Below are positions 1 through 10,850 of a stretch of 64,000 nucleotides of DNA, piece by piece (positions within the stretch are counted from its first letter, which is position 1; each line of letters opens with the position of its first letter). The position numbers were made by a program, and so were the translations under genes. Origin of the DNA: Dromiciops gliroides (taxonomy: Eukaryota > Chordata > Mammalia > Microbiotheria > Microbiotheriidae); contig NC_057866.1 of assembly GCF_019393635.1 (NCBI RefSeq), forward strand, positions 1,437,001-1,501,000. Reading direction: 5' to 3'. The notes beneath the pieces were generated by a model, which had not been told where the DNA came from, did no database searches, and saw nothing but the letters and a program-made list of their open reading frames with translations.

Positions 1-958
1 TTGGATTTATTGAAAGGATATTTACTTGTATGGTAGCACACAGACAGAAGTTACAAAAACATCCCACAACAGGGGGTACATTCTCTTCTCTGCACATGGT
101 TGGTCCCTGGAGAGTGGACTCAGCCCTTAAGTAGCTGGGAGGATATGTTGTCCTCAATGCAGGGATGGACTTTTCCCTTCCTCTAAGCCTTCCTCCCCAT
201 CCCCACCCTGAGGCCATGGGAGAAAGAGTGAGCATGAGCATGAGACCCCGAGGTAATCAAGGACACAGGGATGAGAATTACTGCAGGACTCTGGCTCTGG
301 GACTCCTTTCCTCCCTCACAGAGTTCCCAACATGGTGAGTCGCTCCCTTGTTCTGCTGGACTGTCTCTGTGGGACATCTCAATTTATCTCTAGGGTCAGT
401 CCAGCAGGCTATTGCTAGGGTCAGCTCCTCCTGCTGCTACTGGCTCCCACTGTGTCTGCTGAGGGGCCTGTGAGAGCTCTCCCAACCTTCCTAAGCCCAG
501 AGTCCATTCTCTCTCTGTATAGTCATTCACCCAAGGTCTAAAGAAGATAAAACCAAGAAACAGGCATCACATGCTTAGGTGGGAGAGAGGACAGCTCGCC
601 TTTTCCCCAGCCAACACATCACAGAGATCCTCCTCACTCAACAGTCAGTGGGGCTTGTTAAAATGAAAATTAAAAAACTAATGAATAAAAGTCGGTGGGG
701 AAGAAAGTGAGAACTGCCTGATTAGACCTTTCATCTACACCTGCAGATCCAGCCATGCCTTTTCTAGGTCACCGATCCTTCTGGCTCCTCAGCCAGTCAT
801 GCTACTGATCTAAGTCACCCCTGTCCAAACTGGCTTCCAAAGGGCCATGTGTTCGGTTGGCGGCAGGTAGGGAACCTTGCACATACTTTGCATAACCTAT
901 CAGGAAGGGCAAAGTCACAATACTCCAAGCGCTGGGATGGTTCCTCTACACACAGGGG
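1..958. other. Upstream intergenic DNA, nothing recognised
   Basis: No conserved coding segment or repeat family recognised. TTTATT at 6-11 reads AATAAA on the minus strand, so a minus-strand transcript could end just outside the window edge; this cannot be tested here. Confidence 0.4.
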
Positions 959-1117
959 TTTTTTTGGGTTTTTTTTTTGCTGGACAATGAGGGTTAAGTG
1001 ACTTGCCCAGGGTCACACAGCTATTAAGTGTCAAGTGTCTAAGGCTGGATTTGAACTCAGGTCCTCCTGAATCCAGGGCTGGTGCTTTATCCACTGTGCC
1101 ACTTAGCTGCCCCTTCC
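959..1117 (-). mobile_element. Marsupial tRNA-like SINE
   Basis: Minus-strand copy with a T-rich start (A tail on the other strand), GACTTGCCCAGGGTCACACAG and CTTAGCTGCCCC. It is flanked by the duplication CTACACACAGG at 946-956 and 1118-1128. Confidence 0.9.
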
Positions 1118-1387
1118 CTACACACAGGTTTTGAGAGTGGGAAAGGACTTCAATGAGCATCTGTCCCAACTGATACTAGAAGGATCCCCCGCTGTAATAT
1201 TCCTGACAAGTGAGCACATCTCTGCTGCGTGTTTGAAGCTCTCCAGGGATGAGGAACCCATTTGCTCCTGAGGCAGCCCTTTCTGTGCTGAGACTGCTCT
1301 GTCCTTAGACATTGAGCCTAGATCCTCTTTGCTTAATCATCTTCTATTTCCTTCTCCCTAACTGTGGTGCTCTGTCTTAGGTTTCCC

Positions 1388-1645
1388 CTGCCCCCCCCCC
1401 GTCTCTCTCCCTGTCTCTCTCTGTCTGTCTCTGTCTCTCTGTTCAGTTTGTCTGTCTCTGTCTGTCTGTCTCGGTCTGTCTCTGTCTTTCTGTCCCTCTG
1501 TCTCTCTGTCTCTTTCTCTCTCTGTCTCTGTCTCTTTGTCTCAGTCTCTCTCTGTCTCTGTCTCTTTCTGTCTCTCCGTCCCTCTGTCTCTCTCCGTCCC
1601 TTTGTCTCTCTGTCCCTTTCTCTCTCTGTCCTCTCTGTCTCAATG
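1388..1645. repeat. CT/GTCTCT-rich microsatellite
   Basis: About 260 bp of imperfect GTCTCTCT/GTCTGTCT repeats. Both strands give long low-complexity reading frames (Leu/Ser- or Arg/Glu/Thr-rich), which are artefacts of the repeat. Confidence 0.9.
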
Positions 1646-1899
1646 CTGTCCTGATCACCCACCCACTTCTCCTGCTCCCTCCCCACTCCCTGATTTCTCA
1701 GCCAGCTGCCAGTCATGTTGATTCCAACTCTGCAAGTGGACTCCATCTGCCACCTCTATGCCTTTGCACAGGCTGTTCCCCTCCCTGCCTCAGCTTCTCC
1801 AAAGCCTCGGCTCCTTTGGTGCCACCGCCCTGTCCGGCCTTTTCTCGAGTGCTTTCTCACTCCTCAAAGCACCTTGTATTTGCTTCTCTTCTGGGAGGT

Positions 1900-2062
1900 G
1901 GGACAGAAACATTTGTTAAACACTCACCGTATGTCAGGAGAGGTGCTAAGCACTGGGCACACAAAGATACAGCCCCTGCCCTCAAGGAGCTGCCAGTCTT
2001 GGATACACAAAGATGGACACAGGGCAGATGGAAGGAAAGGCAGCGCACAGCAAGTAGTTAAT
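1900..2062 (-). mobile_element. L2 LINE 3' fragment
   Basis: Antisense L2-type end: AGGTGCTAAGCACTGGGCAC followed by CCTGCCCTCAAGGAGCTGCC. The family is inferred from remembered consensus. Confidence 0.6.
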
Positions 2063-2984
2063 AAATGCGGCTGTTGTTGAGTGGCCTTTTTCATCCTGGC
2101 CTCTCAGGAGACTCCTCTGCAGTGTGGCGGGGAGCGTGCTGGCCTGGGATTGGAGTTTAAATGCTGCCTCTAAAATGTGCTGGCTTGGTGACCTCGTCCT
2201 TTCGGACTCAGTTTCAACATCTGAAAAATGGGGGTAGTCATTTCTGCACGACCTGCGGGCAGCGAGGTTCAGTGGGTGGAGCATCAGCCTCAGAGTAAGG
2301 CGGGTTGAGGTTCAAGTCTCTCTCTGACCCATCGAGCGGAATCACTTTCCCTTTTCCCGGTGGCTTTTCTAACTTGCTCTGCACGGGCGGAGGGAGTTCC
2401 CTTACTGGGAGATCCGTGGCCAGAAGTCCTCCCTCCCTGCCAGGGCGGCTGCGGAGAACTACGGGAGTCCTTCATTACAGTCCTGCTGCTCTGGTTTCTT
2501 CACGCTGGGAGGAGCCTATGTCCGATGCCCTCTGCCAGCCCCAGCAGGGGCTCATTTTCTTTCCTCCCCAGGCCAGGCTTCCAGGCAGGGGCACGTCCAT
2601 GGGCCGGGTGCCAGAGATGAAGTTGTCCCCGAGCCGGGCCCTTCTTAGGGAGCCCCTCCTCTTACTGGAGGAAATAGAAGGCAAGTCGAGGTTTTTGTCT
2701 GCCATCTAGCCATCTAGCCATCCGTGTCTCACGCAGCCCCGCAAGGAGTGGTGCATCTTGGCAGACGCGCGCTGAGGCTTCCCAAGTCTTCGTGAAGCTT
2801 TGGAAAAGGACCGCCATCTCTGCCCTTCTCAAGCCTCAGCCCTGCATCGGGGTGGCAGTGTGTGTGGGGGGGGGGGCGGGGCGGGCAGAGCAAGGAGAGT
2901 CGGGAGGGTGGGGGACAAAGAGAAGAGAGTCAGAAGACCCAGGTTCCAACCCTGGTTCTTCCACTTAGAGCTTTCTTTACAAAT
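2063..2984. other. Intergenic, SINE-like remnant only
   Basis: A weak SINE-like piece (GTTCAGTGGGTGGAGCATCA) lies near 2269-2330, and a G-rich run (GTGGGGGGGGGGGCGGGGCGGG) at about 2860-2885. No gene is recognised. Confidence 0.4.
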
Positions 2985-3150
2985 ACTATCTCATTGAATA
3001 GCCACCACAACCCTGGGAAAGAGGCGCTGTTACTCTGCCCATTTCACAGATGAGGAAATTGAGGCAAACAGAAATTAAGGGACAAGTATCTAAGGCTGGA
3101 TTTCCACTCAGGTCTTCCTGCCTCTCTGGTCCAGCACTGGCTCCCCAGCT
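2985..3150 (-). mobile_element. MIR-type SINE remnant
   Basis: Contains CCCATTTCACAGATGAGGAA followed by CTGGATTT-CACTCAGGTCTTCCTG, the antisense core of a MIR/CORE-SINE. It is old and diverged. Confidence 0.65.
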
Positions 3151-3975
3151 GCGCTCAGCTGCCAACACCTGGGAAAGGCCTTGACCAGTTCAAGCCTCTG
3201 AGTGTGTGCCCAGGTGGCACCTTCTTCCTAAGCCTCCTCAGAAAGAATGCCACATGAGGCTGGTTCAGGCAGAGCACAAGGAGTCTGCTCATGAGGTCTG
3301 GGCTTTCCCCGTCCAAGCCCAGGCACCCGCTCTAATCAGCTTAGTGCTAGGAAGCAGCTTGGAGGTCAGCTGACCCCAATTGTTCCAGTTGTAGCTGCAT
3401 CTGTCCCTCCCGCCCAGGCTGCTATGAGCAAGTGCGCATCGGGCGAAGGCCATGGGCTGGCTGGGCGAGCCCTGATAAGTCTGGGTCCTGGTTGCTTAGT
3501 GACCTGGGTCTGCTTGCAAAGCAGACAGCCCCATGCCTTGTCCCCTACTTCTCTATCATGTCCCAGGGGGTCACACCCAGAAAATGCAGTGACATTCGAT
3601 GTCCCCACCAAGGAAGTCTGATTCACTACAGCCTCGGCAGCTTGAAGACTGACGTGAGCTTTTCATCCCTTTGATTAGCTCCAGCCCCAAGTGATTTTTG
3701 CAGGTCTGGTAACCGGGAGACTATTCCCCCTCCCCCAGGTTTCATTGTCTGTAGAGGCAGCTAGGGGTCTATAGTTCTCCAGGAAGAGAAGGTGAAGTGG
3801 GTGAGAGAGGGCGTGGCAACCTGGCTGGCTTCATTTGGTGGCCTTGTTGGGACAGTGGATGACACTGGGAGGAAGGGCCGTATGTGGCAAGTGTGTAGGT
3901 ACGGAGTTGAGGTGTTCTCCAGCTCTCCTAGGCTGAATTTCTGAGTCTCTGAGTACCAAGGCTGGGCAGGGCACA
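3151..3975. other. Intergenic, nothing recognised
   Basis: Mixed-composition DNA without a conserved coding segment or a repeat I can name. Confidence 0.4.
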
Positions 3976-4173
3976 GACTCGGTGTGTGCACACATGTGTG
4001 TCACATGTGTGCATACATACAAACATGTATTAGCACGTATGTATGCATTGTGTGTACATATGTGTGAGTGTGCGTGTACATATGAGTGTGCAATGCAGGT
4101 GTGTATAATGCATGTGTGTATGGCTATAGGCATGCATTCATGTATGTATGTGCATGTGTATGTGTGTATGAGA
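3976..4173. repeat. TG/CATG-rich alternating purine-pyrimidine tract
   Basis: Imperfect TGTGTG/CATGTATG repeats over about 200 bp, continued at 4813-4918, 5215-5365 and 5788-5835. The pieces are partly separated by two LTR insertions. Confidence 0.85.
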
Positions 4174-4177
4174 GTAT

Positions 4178-4812
4178 TAGTGCCAAAATTTGATATACGG
4201 AGCGTTATTTGGGTGACTCGCCTTAATATTGGGTTCCTGGAAATAATGAGGGACCTTTTAGGTTTACCCTCCCCTCTGAACTGCCCTTTTTAGATATTTC
4301 TCCCAGGCCAATAAGAAAGGAGGCTTTAAGCTTTAATTCACAAAAGGATCAGATTTTATTACTTGGGAATTAATTAAACAACAAAGGTAAAACTAATAAA
4401 AATCAAAGATAAGGAAATAGGAAAAAAAAAGAAATACAGATAAATACTCTTAACTCTAAACTTTACCTATGCAATCTCCAGATTGTTTCCAATTAAGCTA
4501 ATTCAAAGGAATTTAGGGTTTTCTGTAATTAACTCACCAAAACCTGGATAGTCTACTGTCCAGTTGCTTGCGCCACCGAAACAGCAGTTGCCAGAGAGAG
4601 AGAGAGCATTCCGGAAGCACCTCTGCTTCCCTTCAGGGAGCGTTCAATCTTTTCTCCCCCAAAAGAGGAGGTCCTTCAAAAACTGCCTATGGAGAGCTCT
4701 CCTTCTGACCTCAGTAGTATATGTGACATCAGGGAGGGCCAGGTGTGGCCCCTCCTAAATGAGTCAGTTAAAAACTGCAATAATAATTTTATCACAAATA
4801 ATTTTTACCACA
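4178..4812 (-). mobile_element. Solo LTR of an endogenous retrovirus
   Basis: A 635-bp AT-rich block unlike the TG repeats on both sides, flanked by the 4-bp duplication GTAT at 4174-4177 and 4813-4816. On the minus strand it reads as an LTR starting TGTGGTAAAA with an internal AATAAA. No internal retroviral genes adjoin, so it is a solo LTR. Family uncertain; the 4-bp duplication fits ERV1-like elements. It looks moderately young. Confidence 0.65.
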
Positions 4813-5365
4813 GTATGTATACATGTGTCTATGTGCCTGTGCATGTGTATCTGTATGCACACATGTGTATGTATGTGTGAGAGTGTGTATATGTACGTGT
4901 CTGTGGGTGTGTGTATGGGGTGCGGTGGGGGTCCCCAGATAAATCAGAGAAGAAGCAGAGTGCTCATTTGGAGGAAGAGGAGCTGGGCTTGGGTCCTGCT
5001 CTGTTGTGTTCCTTACCCTCTCCATGACAGGAGTGGGTCTGAGGAAGGACCTCAAAGGTTCTTTCCAGCCTGGAGATTCTGAGACTGTGATTGTGGAACT
5101 GGGGTGCAGGACTAGGGAGCACGAGAGACTCTGCTGCTTCCTTCAGGCTTGGAGTTAGCCCTGACTTGCATGGACGGCAAATCCAGTGTAGACGGCTGAT
5201 GATCTGGACCTGGGTGCACACGCACAAACGTGTGCACATATGCACATGTAGACACAAGTGTGCACACACCACACACGTGTGTGAAGCACACACAATGCAG
5301 TGCACACACACAAGTACATGTGCGTACAACACACACATGTGCACATATGCATATAGGCATACTTA
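4813..5365. other. TG-rich tracts with a short non-repeat core
   Basis: TG/CATG repeats at 4813-4918 and 5215-5365 flank about 300 bp (4919-5214) with no recognised feature. Antisense frames here are rich in Cys/His only because of the repeat. Confidence 0.6.
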
Positions 5366-5787
5366 TGTAACGATTGGAATGATGCCACCTGCTGGAGACT
5401 TACTGTAGAAAAGTTTCGCCATGAAGAGAAGGCCTCTGAGGGCAAGCCATGCGGTCAAGGTCCTTGGTGTCAGGAAGTGATGTTTTCTAGTGGGTACTGT
5501 CTATCAAGGCTACCAACCAATCAACTTGAGGAGCCTCCCATTTCTGGGAGGGGGACACGAAGTAGGAAGTGGATGCTGGCAGAGGGGTTCTTTCTCTTTT
5601 GGTTCCTGACCTCGCCATGGTGGGTCGGATAATAGGGTCTCTTAGAAATAGATTTTTACCTTTCTCTCTCATCCTAATGCTCTTTAATAAATACTTAAAC
5701 ACTTAAATACTCTTGCTAACGCTTATAATATATTGGCGACCACTCATTAGATTTTAGATAGTATAGCTAGAATTTTAGTCCCTTACA
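5366..5787 (+). mobile_element. Solo LTR of an endogenous retrovirus (ERV1-like)
   Basis: A 422-bp element starting TGTAACGATTGG and ending CCCTTACA, with an AATAAA near 5685. It is flanked by the exact 4-bp duplication CTTA at 5362-5365 and 5788-5791. It interrupts the TG-rich tract, which resumes after it. The TG...CA ends and 4-bp duplication make it a whole-looking solo LTR, probably fairly young. Confidence 0.85.
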
Positions 5788-5835
5788 CTTATACACAATA
5801 CAGACACATGTGTACACATTTGCACACACATGCCC

Positions 5836-6544
5836 ATACCCACTGCCCTATATCAATACTGAAAATCCTGGCAGTGAGTGGTTCTCGGGGTTGGCTCAGG
5901 TTCAGGGGTGTCCCAGCGCTGGACTTGGGTTCACATAGCAGGTGATGGAGAGAAGGAAGCGGGGTGGGAGATGGTGTGTGTCTCAGGGAGGTCTCTGGAG
6001 AGCCACAGGACCTCAGGACATGGGGTCTGGCCTCTGTCTGAAGAGCGAGTAGGAGGGTGGTGGGTGTGGCATGGGGCCCTCCCACCTCCATCCAGCCGGT
6101 CCCATTTCAGGATACCTCGACTGTCAGCAAACGTGTGAACTGGAAAGAAATTAAGAGGATGCCTGCATTGGGCAGAAATCTGCCTCCCCGGCTCCCTGGG
6201 CGCCAGAAGAAGGAAGCTGGCCTCCCCTCCCCAGGTCAGATCTTGGACACTCGCAGAGGCCCTCCCCCCCCAACCAAAGTCTTCTCTTCTCCAGGGGTAA
6301 CACCCCAGGTTCCTCAAGTCTTGCCTCAGGTTTTGTCTTATTTTAGGCAATATGGATAATGTAGAAATAGGTTTTGTAGGACTTCACAGGCATAATGGGG
6401 ATGTCTCCGTGGTGGAAGAGGGTCTGGAGGCTAAAAAAAGAAGAGTGGCCTTGTGATGAGAGCTGTCCTGAAGCTGAACAGGTAGTGAGCTCCCTGGCAG
6501 TGGAAGTTTTCAAGTCAAATTTGACCAACCATTTGTCCATAATA
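5836..6544. other. Intergenic, nothing recognised
   Basis: No gene or repeat recognised, apart from the end of the TG-rich tract at the left edge. Confidence 0.4.
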
Positions 6545-6802
6545 TCATTTTGTTGTTCAGTTGCCTCAGTCGTGTCTGACTCTTCATGGCCCCATTTGGG
6601 GTTTTCTTGGCAAAGATCCTGAAGTTGTTGTCATTTCCTTTTCCTGCTCATTTTACAGATGAGGAAACTGAGTCACACAAGGTGAAGTGACTTGCCCAGG
6701 CTCACCCAGCTAGTGAGTGTCTGAGGCCAGGTTTGAACTCAGGAAGATGAATCTCCCTGACTCCAGGTCCAGTGCTCTTCCCACTGCACCATCCAACTGC
6801 CA
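6545..6802 (-). mobile_element. CORE-SINE with RTE/BovB-like tail
   Basis: Read on the minus strand, it has a tRNA-like head (GGCAGTTGGATGGTGCAGTG), a MIR-type core, then a tail ending GACACGACTGAGGCAACTGAAC. That tail resembles the 3' end of BovB/RTE LINEs, as known for some marsupial CORE-SINEs. Confidence 0.75.
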
Positions 6803-6979
6803 TTCAATAATATTGAAGAGGCCACATGGCCTCCGAGGTCTCTTGAGACTCCAGCCTCTTTTCTTCTTTGGGCCTCAGTTTCCCTAACTGCACCTCCCTT
6901 TTGAAATCCCAGTGTCTGCCTCCTGTTCCCCTCCAAAGCAAGGACTGTTATGGATGGAACCCCGCAGCTGCCATGTCTC

Positions 6980-7165
6980 ACCTTCTTCCACTTGAGTTTT
7001 CTTGTACAAAATGACCAAGAAGGCAATGTTTTACCTGATTGCACATGTATGACCCATATCTGCTTGCTTACTGCCTTGGGGGAGGGGGGAGGGATGGAAG
7101 GAAGGACTGAATTTGGAACTCAAAACTATAAATAAAAATGTCTATTATAAAAAAGAAAAGACATC
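6980..7165 (+). mobile_element. 3' end of an unnamed non-LTR retrotransposon
   Basis: Runs from TTTTCTTGTACAAAATGACC through GATTGCACATGT and a GGGGGAGGGGGGAGGG block to AACTATAAATAAAAATG. A second copy lies inverted at 49995-50290, which shows it is a dispersed family. The AATAAA and A-rich end suggest a LINE-type 3' end. Confidence 0.6.
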
Positions 7166-8305
7166 TTAGCGTCCTCTGCTGCCTGTGTTCCATCGAGCCT
7201 GACTGGCGCTAGGGTGTCTGAGTCAATGCATCTGGGCGTCGAGAGGAGTCTCTGGGGCCCCATGCAGCTCAGAGATGCTGCTGATTCCTGGAGTTTACAT
7301 TAACCACTCAGGCCACTACTTCCCAGAGCTGGGTGGGCGATTAAGACTTTCCCCGGTTGTGGTCAGCTAATCTCCTCTGTAGAGACTGAGTAGTGAGATC
7401 CTGGGTGAGAGGATGACGGAGGGGAGGGGTGGAGCCCTGGGCCCCTTTGTTTGCTCACACATTCCATTTCCAGCTTTCTCAGGGCTGTTCGAGCATGTGT
7501 GAGAGAGTGGCATGGGTTGGGGGGGGAGTTCTGTTTGCCAGGGTGGGGCTCGTGTCACTCACTCTTCCTTTAAAACCTCAGCTTCCTGAAGCTGCTGTGT
7601 ACTTACTCCTCCCCCCCCCCCCAACTGGGACTTGGGGAAAACGATCAGAGAAAGGCTTAGGGGCTCTCAGAACCATGCCCTTGAGTGTGCATTCAGACAT
7701 GTGGCAGGGGAGGGAGGCCAGCCACCAAGCTGGGTTCTGGGTTCGGGTTCTTACCACCTCTGCCCAGATTCCCATAATAGCCCCCTATCTGCCCTCCTGG
7801 CTTTTCCAATCACAAGCACCAGCACTTTCTGCTTAAAGCACAGGTCTAACTGTGTCACTCCTCTGCTCAAAAGCCTTTCCTGGTTCCCTTTGCCTCCAGA
7901 ATAAAACGCATCTTCCTCCATGATCTGCTTGTAGCCTGCCCTTCCAGGAAGGTTCCACAGGACCCCCCTTCATGAATACTGCATTCCATTTCAGCTGGCT
8001 GATTTGCTGTTTTCTGATCTCAGCATTCCAGGAGGGGCTCCACATTCCACCTCCCACCTGACCCTGCAGCTCCCATTCTAAGGTTCTACTCTCCTGACTG
8101 GTGGGAGTTTCCCAATCTAACCAGCCCTGGACCCACCAGGCTTCCCCTAAGCCACCTTCCTGCCATGCCTCGCCCCTTTCTCTGAGAGTAGTAATAAAAT
8201 CCACATTTCCATGGCTCCTGGGAAAGGCATCATGACAATCAGGTGTCCCTAGACTCCACTCACATCTTAGTGATCTCGCAGACCAGAATACCCATCCCTG
8301 GAAAT
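7166..8305. other. Intergenic, nothing recognised
   Basis: Contains a C run of 13 near 7608-7622. No coding similarity or named repeat recognised. Confidence 0.4.
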
Positions 8306-8438
8306 TCATCCATCCATCCATCCATCCATCCATCCATCCATCCATCCATCCATCCATCCATCCATCCATCCATCCATCCATCCATCCATTCTTCATCCTT
8401 CATCCATCCATCCACCTACCCATCCATCCACCCATTTT
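8306..8438. repeat. (ATCC)n tetranucleotide microsatellite
   Basis: About 20 perfect tandem CATC units at 8308-8388, then imperfect units to about 8438. Long frames reading MDGWMDGW or IHPSIHPS are artefacts of the repeat. Confidence 0.95.
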
Positions 8439-8879
8439 TTCTTCCCCACATCCCCATAGGCTGTCCTTCATATCTGGAATGCATTTCCTCCTCAATTTGA
8501 CACCTCTCAGAATTCCTAGCTCCTTTCAAGCTCAGCTCAAATGTCCCATCCTCCCTGAGATTTTCGTCTCAGGGTCCATACCTCACTTCAGCACTGAATT
8601 ACCTTCTTTATCAGTGTTAGTCTCCCTTTCCCCACCTGGGCTATGAGCTCATCTCCTGCCTCTGATCCTTTCTTTCACCCAACCCCCAGCACCAGTCTGG
8701 GCACAGAGGATCAGGGGAGGTCAGTAACAACACTTTGAGTCATTGATGACAAGGTCTGCTTCAGGGGAAGAGAGCTGATCTGTGTAGCTAGGATGTAATG
8801 TTCTTTGCCATGGTCAGACCACTGCTTTAGCCATGAGCTCAGTTCTAGGCTGGCTGTGTTGTGATCATTCCAAGCAACT
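8439..8879. other. Intergenic, nothing recognised
   Basis: No gene or repeat family recognised. Confidence 0.4.
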
Positions 8880-9146
8880 AGGGGGTGCCACAGTACCCAG
8901 AGCACTGTACCAGGAGTCAGGAAGACCTGAGTTCAAATTTGACCTCAGACACCTACTAGCTGTGTGTGACCTTGGACAAATCACTTCACTGTCTGCCTCA
9001 GTTTTCTCATCTGTAAAATAGTGATGATAATAGTACATATTTCCAGGGCTGTTGTGAGGATCAAATGAAATAATAATTGCAAAGTATTTAGCACAGTGCC
9101 TGGCACATGGCAAGTATTTGTAATAAATGCTTGTTCCTTTCTCATC
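8880..9146 (+). mobile_element. MIR/THER-type SINE, nearly full length
   Basis: Contains GAGTTCAAATTTGACCTCAG, TGTGTGACCTTGGACAAATC, GTTTTCTCATCTGTAAAATA and the L2-like end AGCACAGTGCCTGGCACATG...AATAAATGCTTG. An ancient therian SINE. Confidence 0.85.
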
Positions 9147-10159
9147 TGGTAATGTGAGCACTAGATTAGACAGACTCTAGAGTCTTGAGTCTATCACTGA
9201 GGAATCAGAAGAGTTCAGTAAGTGAACAACATTCATTAGGCAGCCTATTTTGTGCCTAGAGTTGGGCTAGACATTTTGGAAAAGGACGGATATTTATCGT
9301 CTAGTTGGGGTGGTGTCTTCAACATGTGAAGTCAAAAAGCCACATGAGACTTATTGGCGGAATTAGGGTTCAAGACAAGGACAGATAAGTGCTTTGGTCA
9401 GTGCCTTGGAATCAGTTATCAGTAAAGAGAATAGATGTAAGGGCCAGAGGACTGGAGACAAGTGAATAAGGAGAGGTCTGTCAATATAAGCACCTACTGT
9501 CATGCCGGGTGGGAGTGGGGAGAAGCTCCCACTCTATAAAATGCTCCAATAGTGTGCGTCTCAAATAGCCTCTGACAACTGAAGCCCAACTCCTGGCCTT
9601 CTTGTGGCAGAACTGTTTCCACTAACAGGAGAAGGGGGCGAAGGTGAGTCACTGGCTCCTTAAAACCAGTCTCTTCGGGCAGGTGGGGCTCATTAGCCTT
9701 GGTAGGCAACCAGACTAGGGGAAGGAAACCCTGATTTTAAACCTCAGATGCCTTGCAGCTATACCCACATATGGGAAAGGCTTCGGGAGTTAACCCTGAG
9801 GAAAAATCAGGAGTCAGAGTCCCTTAGGCAGTTGGATGTTGGACATCACATCTCTCTGGCAAGTCCTGTGGTGGCACTGGTGCCAAACTGTACTGGCTGT
9901 GCCTCTCCTTTGGATCCACCAATGTTGGGGAGAGGGAAAACCTGCTGCATGGGCAACAGCTTGTTTTCCATATTGATCCGCCCAGGCCAGCACCCTGGAG
10001 AGGACACTCCGGCTCCTCCTCATGGGGTAGATACAACAGGGGATGCAGCAGTTACCGGTTACAAGTCACTCAGGAGCTGCGGCTCCCGTATCGGACTGCA
10101 CAGTCACACTGTGGCCCGTGGCTCTTCAAGGCGCTGATCCATGGTTGTCTGAGACTGGT
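9147..10159. other. Intergenic, nothing recognised
   Basis: About 1 kb without a recognisable gene. Short open frames (for example 9748-10137) show no family signature. Confidence 0.4.
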
Positions 10160-10635
10160 GGAGGCCTACTACTGTGTGTGCTGAGGACACAAAGAAAGGC
10201 AAAAAGACATTCCCTGCTCTTAAGAACTTCCAGTCTGATGGGGAGACAACATTAAAACAACCATGTGCATGTGAGTTCTAGACAGGATAAATTAAAGATA
10301 ATCCATGGGGGAAGGAGGCACTAAAATTAAGAAAGGCATGGGAAAGGTTTCTTGCAGAAGGAGAGATCTAGAAGAAGCCAGGGAAACCAGGAGGCAGAGA
10401 TGAGGAGGGATCGCATGTTAGCCATGGGAAATAGACAGAAAATGCCTGGAGTTGGGAGAGTGAGAGTTGTGTTTAAGGAACAGCAAAACAGCAGGTGGAA
10501 CTGGATTCCTGCAAGGGGGGGGGGAAGGGGGTTGAGGAAAAGCGTGGAGCAGTACAATAAGGTACTGTAAAATATGGTAAGAAAGCTAAAAACATAAGAA
10601 GGGGTGGGTTATGAAGGGTTTTAAAAGTCAAGTAG

Positions 10636-10783
10636 AAGGGGCAGCTAGGTGGTGCAGTGGACAGAGCACCAGCCCTGGAGCCAGGAGTACCTGAGTTCAA
10701 ATCCAGCCTCAGACACTTAACACTAGCTGTGTGACCCTGGGCAAGTCACTTAACCCCAATTGCCTCACTTAAAAAAAAAAGTG
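10636..10783 (+). mobile_element. Marsupial tRNA-like SINE nested in L2
   Basis: Head GGGGCAGCTAGGTGGTGCAG, then the internal B-box-like GAGTTCAAATCC and an A-rich tail. The target-site duplication is AAAAGTCAAGTAG at 10623-10635 and 10784-10796. Confidence 0.95.
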
Positions 10784-10796
10784 AAAAGTCAAGTAG

Positions 10797-10850
10797 GGGG
10801 CAGCTAGGCAGTGCAGTGCATAAAACACCAGCCCTGCAGAGATGAAATCA
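10797..10850 (+). mobile_element. Truncated SINE head
   Basis: Only the head of the same SINE family is present (GGGGCAGCTAGGCAGTGCAG). It is followed by three imperfect copies of GAGGTGAAAT-type units to about 10912. Confidence 0.75.

Noticed and set aside
1333-1746. Arg/Glu/Thr-rich minus-strand and Leu/Ser-rich plus-strand frames
   Set aside because: Products of the CT-rich microsatellite; no gene context.
7833-8396. 187-codon minus-strand frame with MDGWMDGW repeats
   Set aside because: Its repetitive part is the (ATCC)n microsatellite and the rest matches nothing recognised.
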